This document shows, piece after piece, positions 35,472-45,500 of a DNA stretch of 64,000 nt. The stretch comes from an uncultured Lachnospiraceae bacterium (GTDB lineage Bacteria; Bacillota; Clostridia; Lachnospirales; Lachnospiraceae): the NCBI GenBank assembly GCA_947564645.1, contig CANOCU010000006.1:38009-102008 (forward strand), given 5' to 3'. The translations under genes and the position numbers were made by a program. How positions within the stretch are numbered: the stretch's first letter is position 1; each line of letters begins with the position of its first letter. The notes beneath the pieces are model-generated. The model did not search any database. It had not been told where the DNA came from and saw only the letters and a program-made list of their open reading frames with translations.

Positions 35472-35759
35472 ATGAATAACGAACAGCTACTACAAGCTAT
35501 ATCTGATATGCTGGATGAGAAACTCGATCAGAAACTGGACGAAAAGCTAGATCAGAAACTGGATGAAAAGCTTCAACCAGTCTTCATGCGGCTTGATGTT
35601 CTGGAAGCAAGACAGAACCATATGGCTCAAAAACTAAATGACTTTCAACTTGAAGTCAGATATTCCATCCGGGATATCAACAAAAATATCCATAAACTTC
35701 AGGATGAAATGGAAACAGTAATCACCGTCCTGAAGATGAACCAGCTGATTCCCCAATAA
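35472..35759 (+). CDS. Small coiled-coil protein with heptad-like tandem repeats
   Basis: This 95-residue protein is preceded by a strong AAGGAGG site. Residues 15-35 consist of tandem DEKLDQKL units, mirrored by an imperfect DNA repeat of 24 nt, followed by a helical segment (RLDVLEARQNHMAQKLNDF) and a second helix ending IHKLQDEMETVITVLKMNQL. The pattern predicts a parallel coiled coil that oligomerises. No catalytic domain or signal peptide is visible. It stands alone with a hairpin after it. Function unknown. Confidence 0.7.
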   Translation: MNNEQLLQAISDMLDEKLDQKLDEKLDQKLDEKLQPVFMRLDVLEARQNHMAQKLNDFQLEVRYSIRDINKNIHKLQDEMETVITVLKMNQLIPQ

Positions 35760-35797
35760 AGCGATAAGAACGTTTCTGCGTGTTGTCCTGCCAAAAG

Positions 35798-36299
35798 GTG
35801 TAAAGATTCTCCCTCTCCGGAAGAACCTTTACACCTTAACCATTTTTGCATTATCACCTTATATAAACTCAGATTACTACAAGCTCACGGCATTGCCGCC
35901 TGCAATTTTTGCGTCAGATCGGTATAATACCACATTTCGGACAGATTCGACGTGAGCAATTCTCCGCGATACATATACCGTTGGCCATATCAAATAAGTG
36001 CACACGTCCGACGCTGTCCTGTTCTGCCCGTGCCCTTTCCACAGCCTCCTCAAACTGCTGTGTGTCCAACGTCAACGTTAATCTGCTCTTAAAACAGCAC
36101 CGTCCCTCTCTGATCTCCACATACTCGTCATCCGGCAGTCCAACAGATAACAGTTGACCTTTGAGACGATAGATCAGGTTATTCAAATCTAATATGGGAA
36201 AACTATACAAAAACTTCTTGCTAAATATACATATTTTGTTAATATTATATGCACTTTTTTGACGATGTCAGCTTTTTTACCGGAGAAGAATCTTTACAC
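35798..36299. repeat. 502-bp segment bounded by imperfect inverted repeats
   Basis: The left end GTGTAAAGATTCT-CCC-TCTCCGG (35798-35820) and the right end CCGGAGAAGAATCTTTACAC (36280-36299) are inverted copies apart from a 3-nt insertion. A further copy of the motif directly follows the left end (35821-35835), forming a local hairpin of about 15 bp. The segment encloses only a regulator fragment (35914-36210). It may be a small non-autonomous element or a deletion scar. Confidence 0.45.
35914..36210 (-). pseudogene. Fragment of a BTAD/SARP-type transcriptional regulator
   Basis: The 98-residue frame resembles the junction of an OmpR-like winged helix and a bacterial transcriptional activator domain: LNNLIYRLKGQLLSVGLPDDEYVEI then LTLDTQQFEEAVERAR. 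The start would be TTG at 36210 with no good ribosome site, and the frame runs upstream without an ATG. Both the DNA-binding helix and nearly all of the activator domain are missing, so this is a remnant. Confidence 0.55.
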
Positions 36300-36340
36300 T
36301 TTACCCATGAACAATATTCTATTTACACACATCAGCCTGG

Positions 36341-36988
36341 TCACAGATGAAACACCCTTTGAATCTGCTTCATCGTCCCCAGCACCAGCAGAGTCTGGCG
36401 GTCCGTAATACCCGTATCCGGCGTAACCGTAAGGTTCATCTTACCATTCTCCTTCAAACCCATGATATTAAGGCTGTATTTCTTACGCACATCCAGTTCA
36501 CCGACTGTCTTACCCACCCATTCCTTCGGCACCTGTACCTCGAAGATGGCATGTTCATCATCCAGCTCAATATAATCAAAGATATGATCCGCACTGTAGC
36601 GGATCGCCACCCAGTTAGCCAGCTGCTTCTCCGGATAGATGATCTCGTCTGCCCCATTCCTTAACAGGAACTTCGCATGTACGTCACTGGCCGCTCTCGA
36701 TACCACCAGCCTGGCACCAAGCTCCTTGAGCAGAGACGTCGTCTCCAGTGAACTCTGAAAATCATCCCCGATCGCCACGATGCAGAAATCAAAGTTCCGG
36801 ATTCCAAGCGATGTCAGAAAATCCGGATTGGTGCTGTCACCGATCTGCGCATTCGTGACAAACGGCAGAATCGCATCTACTCTGCCCTCTCTCCTGTCCA
36901 CCGCCATCACCTGATGATTCAATGCATTCAGCTTCTCCGCAATATGCCTGCCGAAACGTCCCAACCCTACTAACAGAATTGATTTCAT
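36341..36988 (-). CDS. ktrA: Potassium uptake gating subunit (RCK/TrkA-N)
   Basis: This 215-residue cytoplasmic regulator has a Rossmann RCK_N domain (LLVGLGRFGRHIA at 5-17, acidic D near 34) binding ATP/ADP or NAD(H) and a C-terminal RCK_C domain (about 135-215). It assembles as an octameric ring on KtrB. GGGAGG precedes the ATG at 36988. It lies 78 bp after ktrB in one operon. Confidence 0.92.
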   Translation of the reverse strand: MKSILLVGLGRFGRHIAEKLNALNHQVMAVDRREGRVDAILPFVTNAQIGDSTNPDFLTSLGIRNFDFCIVAIGDDFQSSLETTSLLKELGARLVVSRAASDVHAKFLLRNGADEIIYPEKQLANWVAIRYSADHIFDYIELDDEHAIFEVQVPKEWVGKTVGELDVRKKYSLNIMGLKENGKMNLTVTPDTGITDRQTLLVLGTMKQIQRVFHL

Positions 36989-37014
36989 CAAAATATCCTC
37001 CCATCTCGTTCTTC

Positions 37015-37070
37015 CCGCTCATTTTTAACCGTTCATTCTTTTCCGCTCATTCTGAACCGCTCACTCCTAA
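37015..37070 (-). repeat. Four 14-nt tandem repeats between ktrB and ktrA
   Basis: Plus-strand units CCGCTCATTTTTAA, CCGTTCATTCTTTT, CCGCTCATTCTGAA and CCGCTCACTCCTAA follow without gaps from 37015 to 37070, with a diverged fifth unit at 37001-37014. The array starts at the ktrB stop codon and ends at the ktrA ribosome site, so its copy number sets the spacing between the two genes. Confidence 0.6.
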
Positions 37071-38422
37071 CCGACCATGATCTTTTCCTGTGGAAATTCC
37101 GATACATACGGATGCTTCGTGGAAAGCGCGGCATATACGATCGTCATCCCGCCCACACGTCCCAGGAACATCAGAATGATCAATACCACTTTGGAGGCCA
37201 CACACAGATCGGGCGTGATGCCAAGCGTCACTCCCACCGTAGCGATAGCCGAAGCCGCCTCAAACAGCGCCGGCACGATCGACATATGCTCCGCGCAGCC
37301 GATGAAGATTCCTCCGGCCAGAAACAAGCTTACATAGAGGATCAGGACCGTTGCCGCATAATGTGCCGTATCATTCGGTATCCTTCTCCCGAAAATATGC
37401 GCGTTGGGCCTGCGGCGAAACACCGCGATCGCCGTTGCAAAGAGCACTGCAAGCGTCGTAACCTTCATACCGCCGGCCGTAGAACCGGGCGCGCCACCGA
37501 CCAGCATAAGCAGGATCATGATCATCTGTCCCGACTGTGTAAGCTGCGTCAGATCCACCGTATTGTATCCCGCCGTACGGGTCGTGATCGACTGGAAAAA
37601 GGAAGCCAGAATCCGTTCCTTCGTCGTCATATCCACCCATACAGGCGTACCAAACTCATAGAAATAGAAATAAACCGCCGGCAGCACGATCAAAAGACCG
37701 GTCACTGCCAGGATCACCTTACTCTGCATCCGGTATCGCCGCAAATGCAGGCGGTTACGTTTCAAATCATCCCATGTCAGAAAGCCGATACCGCCCACCA
37801 CGATCAGTACCATCACGATCACATTGACCGCCATTCCTCCCGTATAAGATGTCAGAGAGGAATACTGTTCTTTGATTCCCATCAGGTCGAACCCTGCATT
37901 GCAAAAGGAAGAGATCGAATGGAACACCGCATACCAGATCCCTCTGGCTATACCAAATTCCGGAATCATGACCGGCAGCAATGCCGCCGCGCCAAGCGCT
38001 TCGATCAATACGACCATCTTCAGGATGAATCCTGTCATTCTTATGATGCCGCCCATCTGAGGCGCGGCAATGGCCTCCTGCATGGTACTTCTCTGCATCA
38101 GCCCGATCTTTCGCCCCGAAAGTTTGGTGATAAAGACCGCGACCGTGATCACACCCAGACCGCCCACCTGGATCAGACATAAGATTATCACCTGCCCGAA
38201 CGCCGACCAGTAGGTAGCCGTATCCTGCGTGATCAGCCCTGTCACACAAGTGGCCGAGACAGCCGTAAACAAGGCGTCCAGAAAGGGCGCGCCGCCTGCC
38301 TCTGCCCTCGCCCACGGCAGCATGAGCAGCATCGTTCCCAACGCGATCACACCCATAAATCCCAGCATAATAGTCTGCGATGAGGAAAGCCGCCTTCTTT
38401 TCCATTTATGTTTCATCATCAT
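37067..38422 (-). CDS. ktrB: Potassium uptake membrane subunit (TrkH/KtrB family)
   Basis: This 451-residue channel-like transporter has four M1-P-M2 repeats; selectivity-filter loops are visible as TAVSATCVTGL, SSFCNAGFDLMG, TRTAGYNTVDL and ASAIATVGVTLGIT, each with the central conserved Gly. Length is typical for KtrB. AGGAAAGG precedes a run of three ATG codons. A TAACCGGTTA palindrome (38466-38475) upstream may be regulatory; no c-di-AMP riboswitch was seen. Confidence 0.92.
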   Translation of the reverse strand: MMMKHKWKRRRLSSSQTIMLGFMGVIALGTMLLMLPWARAEAGGAPFLDALFTAVSATCVTGLITQDTATYWSAFGQVIILCLIQVGGLGVITVAVFITKLSGRKIGLMQRSTMQEAIAAPQMGGIIRMTGFILKMVVLIEALGAAALLPVMIPEFGIARGIWYAVFHSISSFCNAGFDLMGIKEQYSSLTSYTGGMAVNVIVMVLIVVGGIGFLTWDDLKRNRLHLRRYRMQSKVILAVTGLLIVLPAVYFYFYEFGTPVWVDMTTKERILASFFQSITTRTAGYNTVDLTQLTQSGQMIMILLMLVGGAPGSTAGGMKVTTLAVLFATAIAVFRRRPNAHIFGRRIPNDTAHYAATVLILYVSLFLAGGIFIGCAEHMSIVPALFEAASAIATVGVTLGITPDLCVASKVVLIILMFLGRVGGMTIVYAALSTKHPYVSEFPQEKIMVG

Positions 38423-38603
38423 TCAAACCTTTCCTATTTGCACTCATAATCAGTATAATACCTTTTAACCGGTTACACACTATCAAAAATGCCGTATCTT
38501 ACTGTTTTCCTTCACCAAAATTTGTATGACTTTTCCGCCCCTGTCCGATCTCTGATCCCTATACCAATATAGTACGCTGCCAACGCAGGAGCGGCCTTTC
38601 TCT

Positions 38604-41600
38604 TCACAGATGGATCTCTTCGCCCAATTTAAAAGAATACAGGATCTTCTCCGTGTCACGATACTGTGAGAACTGCTCCAATGCCTCCGCATAGTAATCG
38701 AGCTGCACATGATAACGCCTGGCCAGTTCTTCCGCCGTCTTCACCGCGTCGGTCTTATAATCGAGCAGGACATATCTGCCGTTCTCCTCGAAAAAGACAT
38801 CGATGATCCCCTGGATGAGCACCGTCTCCGTCTCCGGGAAATCGTTGCTTAAGCGGTATGCCGGAAGGCCAAGCACAAAGGGCTGTTCCTTGCACAGTCT
38901 CCCCGCGCGCGCAGCTTCTCCCATCCGCAGGGCAACGTCACTCATCAGAAAAGTCACCAGCTTCGACAGCGACACCACCGCACGATACTCTTCCGACAGC
39001 CTGCCGCTTCTCCGCATCTCATCCATCTGTACCTGCAATAAGGCTTCCACCGCCTCCCGGTCTTTTCTGACTGTATCAGTCAACTTTGTGAAATCAAACA
39101 ATTCCATCACTTTGTGGAAGGCGCTGCCCCTCATGGAACCGCTGACGGATTCGTCTTTTTCCAGGAAACCGGGCAGATAGGGAATCACCGTTTCCTCCTC
39201 AAACAATTTGAAGGAAAAGTCCGTCTCCTCCTGCATACCCGCCATCTTTAATTCCGAGACCGTCGTCTTCGTATAAAGATTTTGCAGATTTTCATACGGA
39301 TAGTTGTAAACAAAGCTTTCTGACAGCCGAGTCATAAGCGCTGGATCCACGTCCCGGGAAGGATCCGCCAACAGAAGGCTCCTCCTTCTCTCTTCCATAC
39401 GCACCGTCTCCTCCAGTTTATGTCCCACGATCTCTTCCCAATGATACAGTTTCACCTCAATACTCATGTCGCGTTCATACCAGGGACTTCTCCGTTCCGG
39501 TTCCAGGCCGCACTCCTGATAGAAAGCATCCATACACCGGTTCCTGGAAAGTGCCGCTAGCAAAAGGTCCAGGAAACTCCCCTGGTCAATCAGTACATCG
39601 TAGGAAAAAAGCATTTCCGCTTTATTCCACAGCGGTATCAGGGATGACGCCGTCTTTTCCGGCGATCTCACCGTACCGGTGAGGATCAGCTTCTCCTTTG
39701 CCCTCGTCATTGCCACATACAAGATCCGCATCTCCTCCGCCAGATTATCCGCCCACATCTTCTCGGCAATCACATTCCGGCGCAGATCCCTGCTTCGCAC
39801 ACGTCTGTCCGTATCCACATAGTCTGCGCCGATTCCCGCATCCATATCCAGAACCAGATGCGCGCTTAAATCCCTGGTCTGAAATCCTTTCGCCAGACCC
39901 GATACGAAACAGATCGGGAACTCAAGTCCCTTACTCTTATGGATGCTCATGATCCGCACAACATCCGCGTTCTCATCCTGTAGGCCCGCCTCACCGTAAT
40001 CCACCTCATATTTTTCCAACTGCTCCATATAGCGCAGGAAGTGATATAAACCGAAATAACTGGTCTTCTCATAATCCGCCGCCTTGACCAACAGCATCTC
40101 CACGTTGGCACGGCGCCTGTTCCCCTCCGGTCTGACTGCCACATAATGCAGATAATCCGTCTCCCTCAGAATGGTCTGTAAAAGTTCCTGTACCGAGAGG
40201 TAAGCCGCAAGCTCCCGGTAACGTTCCACTTGCTCCAGAAACACACCCGCTTTCTTAGCAAGCTTTTCACTCTTTTCTTCCTGTTCTTCCTCTGCATACG
40301 CCTTTAAGGCATCGAACAGATACTTTTTCTTCGGCCAGGCCGCCCGGATCAGCGCGATCTCTTCCTCCCGGAAGCCTCCCAGATAAGAATGCAGCACGCC
40401 GTAAAGCGGAATGTCCTGCAGTGGATTATCCAGCATCCGCAGAAAATGCATCAGTTCCTGTACCTCACTTGCCGCAAAATATCCCGTCCGCGAAGTCATA
40501 TGTACCGGTATGCCTTCCTCCTCCAGAATCCGCTTAAAGACCTCGTCCCAGCCAGACGTGGTGCGCAGCAGGATGACGATATCTTTATAGGATACCTGAC
40601 GCAGTCTGCCGCTCTCCTTATCCGTCACCTGAAATTCCCTGATCAGCTCCCTGATCTTCCCCGCTACGCCGTATGCCTCCTGTTCCCTGGCCGTAAGAGG
40701 CTTTTCCGACATAAATTCCGCCCCTGCAGGCTCATCCGCCTCTTCCTCCACCGCAAACAGCATCAACTCCGCCACATTGGGATTCTGCGCCTTTTCCTGT
40801 ACCGGATAGACTGCTCCCGGATGCAGGGCCGCCAGGTCGTCATAGACGATGCCGCCCACATCCGGTCCCATGATCTGTCCGAAGACCGTATTGACGATAT
40901 TGAGCACTTCCGGACGGCTCCTGAAATTCTGGTGCAGATCTATCTTCCGCGCCGCAGCCCTTTCCGCGCCTCTTTCCACACACTCTTCTGCGAGTCCGTA
41001 AGAGGCATACTTTTCCAGGAAAAGCTCCGGCCTGGCCAGGCGGAACTTATAGATGCTCTGCTTCACGTCCCCTACCATAAACCGGTTGTACCGACCCTCT
41101 TCCTCTCCGGAAATACAAGACAGGATATATTCCTGTACGAGGTTGCTGTCCTGGTACTCATCGATCAGGATCTCATGGAAATGGCTGCGGTATGCAAGCG
41201 CCGTCTCCGTCGGCACACATGCACCCTTTTCATCCTGCCTTACAAGGATTGACAGGGCGAAGTGTTCAATATCATCAAAATCCAGCAGATTCTTATCCCG
41301 CTTCTTCGCATCGAAGACCTGCTTAAAGGCGATCGTCAGATCGATCAGCGCCGTTACCGCCCGCTCACAGCTCTTCATCTGGCTAAGGACCCGTTCCTTA
41401 CTCTGGAAAAAAAACTTCTTCTGCAGACCGGCCAGCTGCTCCTTTACCGCCGTGCGGATTCCCTTTACTGCTTCTCTCTTGACGGCGGAAATCGTCTCGT
41501 CCTTCTTGGATGACAGCCGTCCAAATTTTACCGCCTCGAAGGCCGTATAGAGTGCGTCATAGGTTCCGGCTGCATAAGTATCCGTCTCCCCGCATCTTTG

Positions 41601-42509
41601 CAGAAACCTCTCTGTCATCTCCTTCTCCTGCTCCAGCAGCGCTCCATACATATAGGGGCCGTCCGCCGTCTCACACATACGGATGGCTTCCGCAAGCTTC
41701 TCCACACAGCCTGTCAGAAGCAGTCTCGTCTGCCGCAGCAGTTCCTGCACCCAGGGCATCCCTTCGAAGCAAACCGCCTTCTCGTCCGGCTCTCCGGCAG
41801 CCACTCCCGTCTGTCCGCCGGGTGTGGCTCCCTCCTCCATGCTTTCGCTCTCTATATCCTCGCTCTCTATGTCTTTGCTCTCCCTGCTTTCGCTTCTTCT
41901 CCCAGACGTCCGGTAATCCGCTTTCCGCTCTTCCAGCCACTGTTCCGGGAATGGCGTGCTCATGGCAAAATCATAGAGCTTCAGAACGATCTCCTCCACC
42001 GCCGTATCCCTGCTGCCGGAACTGAAATATTCCATACAGCGCAGAAATCCCTCTTCCCCCGCGTCGTATCCGGCTTCCAACGTCGCCTCAAGCGCCTCCT
42101 GTCTGAGAAGCTTCCCCTCGCCCTCCTCGGCGATCCGGAATCCGGGATCGAGGCCGATCGTATGAAACTGGTTGCGCAACACGAACAGACAGAAACTGTC
42201 GATCGTCGTGATCCTGGCATTGTGCAGCAGCGTAACCTGCTTCTGCAGATGCTCATTCTCCGGATCTGCAGCCAGCCTGTCGCCCAGCGCACGGCTGATC
42301 CGCTCCCGCATTTCTGCCGCCGCCGCATTCGTGAAGGTCACAATAAGCAGCCTGTCAATATCTACCGGATGTTCCCTGTCGCTCACCATCTTCACGATAC
42401 GTTCCACCAACACCGCCGTCTTGCCCGACCCCGCCGCGGCAGAGACAAGCAGATTACAGCCTCTTGCATCGATCACCTGCTGCTGTTTGTCTGTAAATGA
42501 AATGCCCAT
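38604..42509 (-). CDS. addA: ATP-dependent helicase/nuclease subunit A
   Basis: This 1301-residue protein is the helicase-nuclease subunit of AddAB, which processes double-strand breaks for RecA. It has UvrD-type helicase motifs: SAAAGSGKTAVLV (Walker A, about 24-36), VTFTNAAA, LIDEYQDSN, DVKQSIYKFRLA, MSIHKSKGLEFP and MTRAKEKLIL, then a C-terminal PD-(D/E)XK nuclease with YVLLDYKTDAV. An acidic, serine-rich insertion lies near 205-235. It starts directly after addB without a gap. Confidence 0.95.
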   Translation of the reverse strand: MGISFTDKQQQVIDARGCNLLVSAAAGSGKTAVLVERIVKMVSDREHPVDIDRLLIVTFTNAAAAEMRERISRALGDRLAADPENEHLQKQVTLLHNARITTIDSFCLFVLRNQFHTIGLDPGFRIAEEGEGKLLRQEALEATLEAGYDAGEEGFLRCMEYFSSGSRDTAVEEIVLKLYDFAMSTPFPEQWLEERKADYRTSGRRSESRESKDIESEDIESESMEEGATPGGQTGVAAGEPDEKAVCFEGMPWVQELLRQTRLLLTGCVEKLAEAIRMCETADGPYMYGALLEQEKEMTERFLQRCGETDTYAAGTYDALYTAFEAVKFGRLSSKKDETISAVKREAVKGIRTAVKEQLAGLQKKFFFQSKERVLSQMKSCERAVTALIDLTIAFKQVFDAKKRDKNLLDFDDIEHFALSILVRQDEKGACVPTETALAYRSHFHEILIDEYQDSNLVQEYILSCISGEEEGRYNRFMVGDVKQSIYKFRLARPELFLEKYASYGLAEECVERGAERAAARKIDLHQNFRSRPEVLNIVNTVFGQIMGPDVGGIVYDDLAALHPGAVYPVQEKAQNPNVAELMLFAVEEEADEPAGAEFMSEKPLTAREQEAYGVAGKIRELIREFQVTDKESGRLRQVSYKDIVILLRTTSGWDEVFKRILEEEGIPVHMTSRTGYFAASEVQELMHFLRMLDNPLQDIPLYGVLHSYLGGFREEEIALIRAAWPKKKYLFDALKAYAEEEQEEKSEKLAKKAGVFLEQVERYRELAAYLSVQELLQTILRETDYLHYVAVRPEGNRRRANVEMLLVKAADYEKTSYFGLYHFLRYMEQLEKYEVDYGEAGLQDENADVVRIMSIHKSKGLEFPICFVSGLAKGFQTRDLSAHLVLDMDAGIGADYVDTDRRVRSRDLRRNVIAEKMWADNLAEEMRILYVAMTRAKEKLILTGTVRSPEKTASSLIPLWNKAEMLFSYDVLIDQGSFLDLLLAALSRNRCMDAFYQECGLEPERRSPWYERDMSIEVKLYHWEEIVGHKLEETVRMEERRRSLLLADPSRDVDPALMTRLSESFVYNYPYENLQNLYTKTTVSELKMAGMQEETDFSFKLFEEETVIPYLPGFLEKDESVSGSMRGSAFHKVMELFDFTKLTDTVRKDREAVEALLQVQMDEMRRSGRLSEEYRAVVSLSKLVTFLMSDVALRMGEAARAGRLCKEQPFVLGLPAYRLSNDFPETETVLIQGIIDVFFEENGRYVLLDYKTDAVKTAEELARRYHVQLDYYAEALEQFSQYRDTEKILYSFKLGEEIHL

Positions 42510-45500
42510 CTAAATGCCCACACCTTCCTCATCCCTGCCGCGGCGCTCTTCCTCCCGCCGCATACACAAAAGCGCTTCCTCTCTGCCAAGCTTCGGCAGC
42601 CTCCGCATCTCATATCCTTCTATGCGTCCGTCAAATCCGCATACGCTCTTATAAGCGCAGTAAGTACATGCCGTATTTCCGTTCTGCTCATAGGGATTGA
42701 CCGATATGGTTCCTGCCATGATCCCTCTTCCCAGCTCTCTGATCTTTCGGTTTACATAACTCGACACTGTCTGCATGTCCTCTTCCTTTATGACACTGGA
42801 GTAAGCAGAGAAGGTACCGTCCTTTTTCCGCTCCAACGGCAGGATATCAGACTTGTCCGTAAACTCTCTGTCCAATAACCTGACAGCCTCGTCATTTTCA
42901 TTGACTATACCGGTCATCTTCAACTCCTGCAACAGTTTTGCGTTGATCTGCTCAGGCGTCATTCCTTCCCCGTCTTCCACCACAGGATCGTCGATATGAT
43001 AATACAGCATGGCCGCCGGTACGATCTTTTTCCCCGGATGCTTCTTCTGTTCCACCTCCACAGCCGCATTCATATAGACTACAAGCTGCAGCTGCAGTCC
43101 AAAGTAAAGCGCCGCTAAGTCAAATTTCCGGCTGCCGGATTTATAATCTATGACTTTCACATAGACACAATCCTGCGTTTCACAGGTATCCACCCTGTCG
43201 ATACGCCCCTTAAGGCGCATCCTGTCCTGCTCATCCAACGCGATATTCAGGGAATCCAGATCCTCGATCATGGAAAAGGACATTTCAAATTTCTCGGGAA
43301 CAAAGGCCCCCCGTCTAAGCTGTGTCTGCAGGGTCAGAACGGTCCGCCGCAGTATCCTTATCATCCGCTGCATCAAATGCCGGTTACGGGCGCTGCTGTA
43401 AAGGATCGTTTCTCCGTAAACAGCCGCATAGGCCTCTACCGCCTCTTCCACCAGCTTCTTCGCCAGTTCCTCCGGGAAGTCAAACCAGGTATAGCCATTC
43501 TCTTCCAATTTCTGCGCAAACAATTCCAGGACACCATGGAAGACATTTCCCATATCCACATCCTCGAAGCTGTATCCCTCCCGTTCCCGAAGCGCCAGCC
43601 CATACTGCAGGAAATGTCCATAGGCACAGGCCGCATACCGCTCTAAACGGCTCACACTGTTATGCAAAAGCGTACCGTACAGCGCACGTGTCACCATCCG
43701 CGACAAGGGCGTATCGCTGTAACGATAGAAAGCAGTCTCGATCAGACGGTCTGTCATATCCTGATACCGGGGATTTGTGTGATAGCTGTGATAGAAAGTA
43801 TACGTCTTTCGCCTGTCGCTTTCCGTTACTCTGCCATAGGCATATTCCCGCAGCAGATCCGCCATCAGGCCGACACCGTCCGCACTGCATACGATCTGCT
43901 CTGACATCGGCTCCGTTTCCGGCATCTTAACCGTAAGACGCGGATACAGCTGGCGCACCAGATCGATCAGATAGGCAGGCCGCAGGCTCTTACCGTCATT
44001 GCCCACCTTGGCATAGGACAAAAACAGCTTTCCGGAAGGCTTGGTCATATTCAGATATAAATACAGCCTCTGGATATACATCTGCTGCCGCGGCGAAGGA
44101 GCCAGTTCCAGTTCCGATTCCCGTAAGAACTCCCTGTCGATATCGGAAATGATCCCGCCCCTCCCGGCGCCTTTCGGAATATTTCCGTCATTTACCCCCA
44201 GGAAAAAGAGCACCCGGACCTGTTTCAAGCGGGTTCGCTCGATATCCCCCACCAACACCCGGTCTACGTTCTGGGGAATCGTGCCCACACTGATCTCCGC
44301 AAGTCCGGAATCCAGGATATCTGCAAATTCCCTGCGTTCCATCTCTTCCTCTGCAAGTAATCCATAGATCTGATCCAGCAGATCGATCACCAGCGCATAG
44401 ATCTGTCCGTATTCCTTCGCCCGGGCCAGGTCCCCCTGTTCCTTAAACCGCCGCTCGTAAGCCGCCAGTTTCTGCTGCAGCTCGTTACGCACCAGGAACT
44501 CATAGAGGCCGCGCACCATCTCACCCGCGGTGCGCATCGGCATAAGCAGCGGCCCAAGCTGCATCAGGATCTGTTCCCGCATCGCATTACAACGGGCAAG
44601 CTGTGCGAGCGCTTTCTCCTCGCCCTCTGCACTGTCCTCCTTATAAAGAAAGATATCCTGCCATCTCTTTTTCCCGCGAATGCCAAATCTGCGGACATAG
44701 TTCTCCAGTCTGTCCACATCCTGTGCCGCAAGCCCCGTCAATCCGGTCCGCAGATAATGAAATACCGACTCATAACTGAAATCCTGCAATACGATCTGCA
44801 GCGCGCTCCTGATATATTCCGCAAAAGGATTGCGCAGGATCCCTCTGGTGTGGTCCAGATAGATCGGTATGCCGAATTTCGCAAACATTTCCTCCGCCAG
44901 ACTGCCGTACACCTCCATGTCTCCGGTGACCACCGCGATATCCCGGTAATGCAGGCCCTCTTCCTGATCCGTCCCGGTAACCAGCCTGCGGATGGCGATA
45001 CAGGTCTGTCTGATCTCCTCTTTTGGCGTAGAAGCCTCATACAGATGCAGGTTGTGTACCTCCTTCGTATAGGCTTGTGCCGGGTAACGGAACAGATTGC
45101 GCTCCAGATGACCAAGCTCCTCATTGCAGGCAAACCTCGGCAGCCTGCCCTCCGCCCGGTCGGTGCACCAAACCGGCTTATCTTCCGGCACATCAACCTG
45201 TGCGGCCAGTCTGCGCAGATCGGACGTTGTCTTCTTACTCAGATAGAAAAGCTTGTGTTCCCCGTCCATCTTGCAGGGATCTTCTCTGCCATCGATCGTG
45301 ACCGTCACAATGACCTGGCGGGACAGTCTTATCAGCTCCTGGATCACACGGTTCTGGATCGGCGTAAATCCGGTGAACCCGTCGAAGGCAATCACGCTGT
45401 TTCTGATGATCTCCGATTTCGGAAGCGCGCTTTTTAGCCGGTCCAGCATCTCCTCCGTTGTGATGAATTTCTCGTGGATATAACGCAGGAATGCCTGATA

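Noticed and set aside
38423-38603. c-di-AMP riboswitch before ktrB
   Set aside because: None of the conserved elements was seen and the gap after addA is only 180 bp with an ordinary AT-rich promoter-like end.
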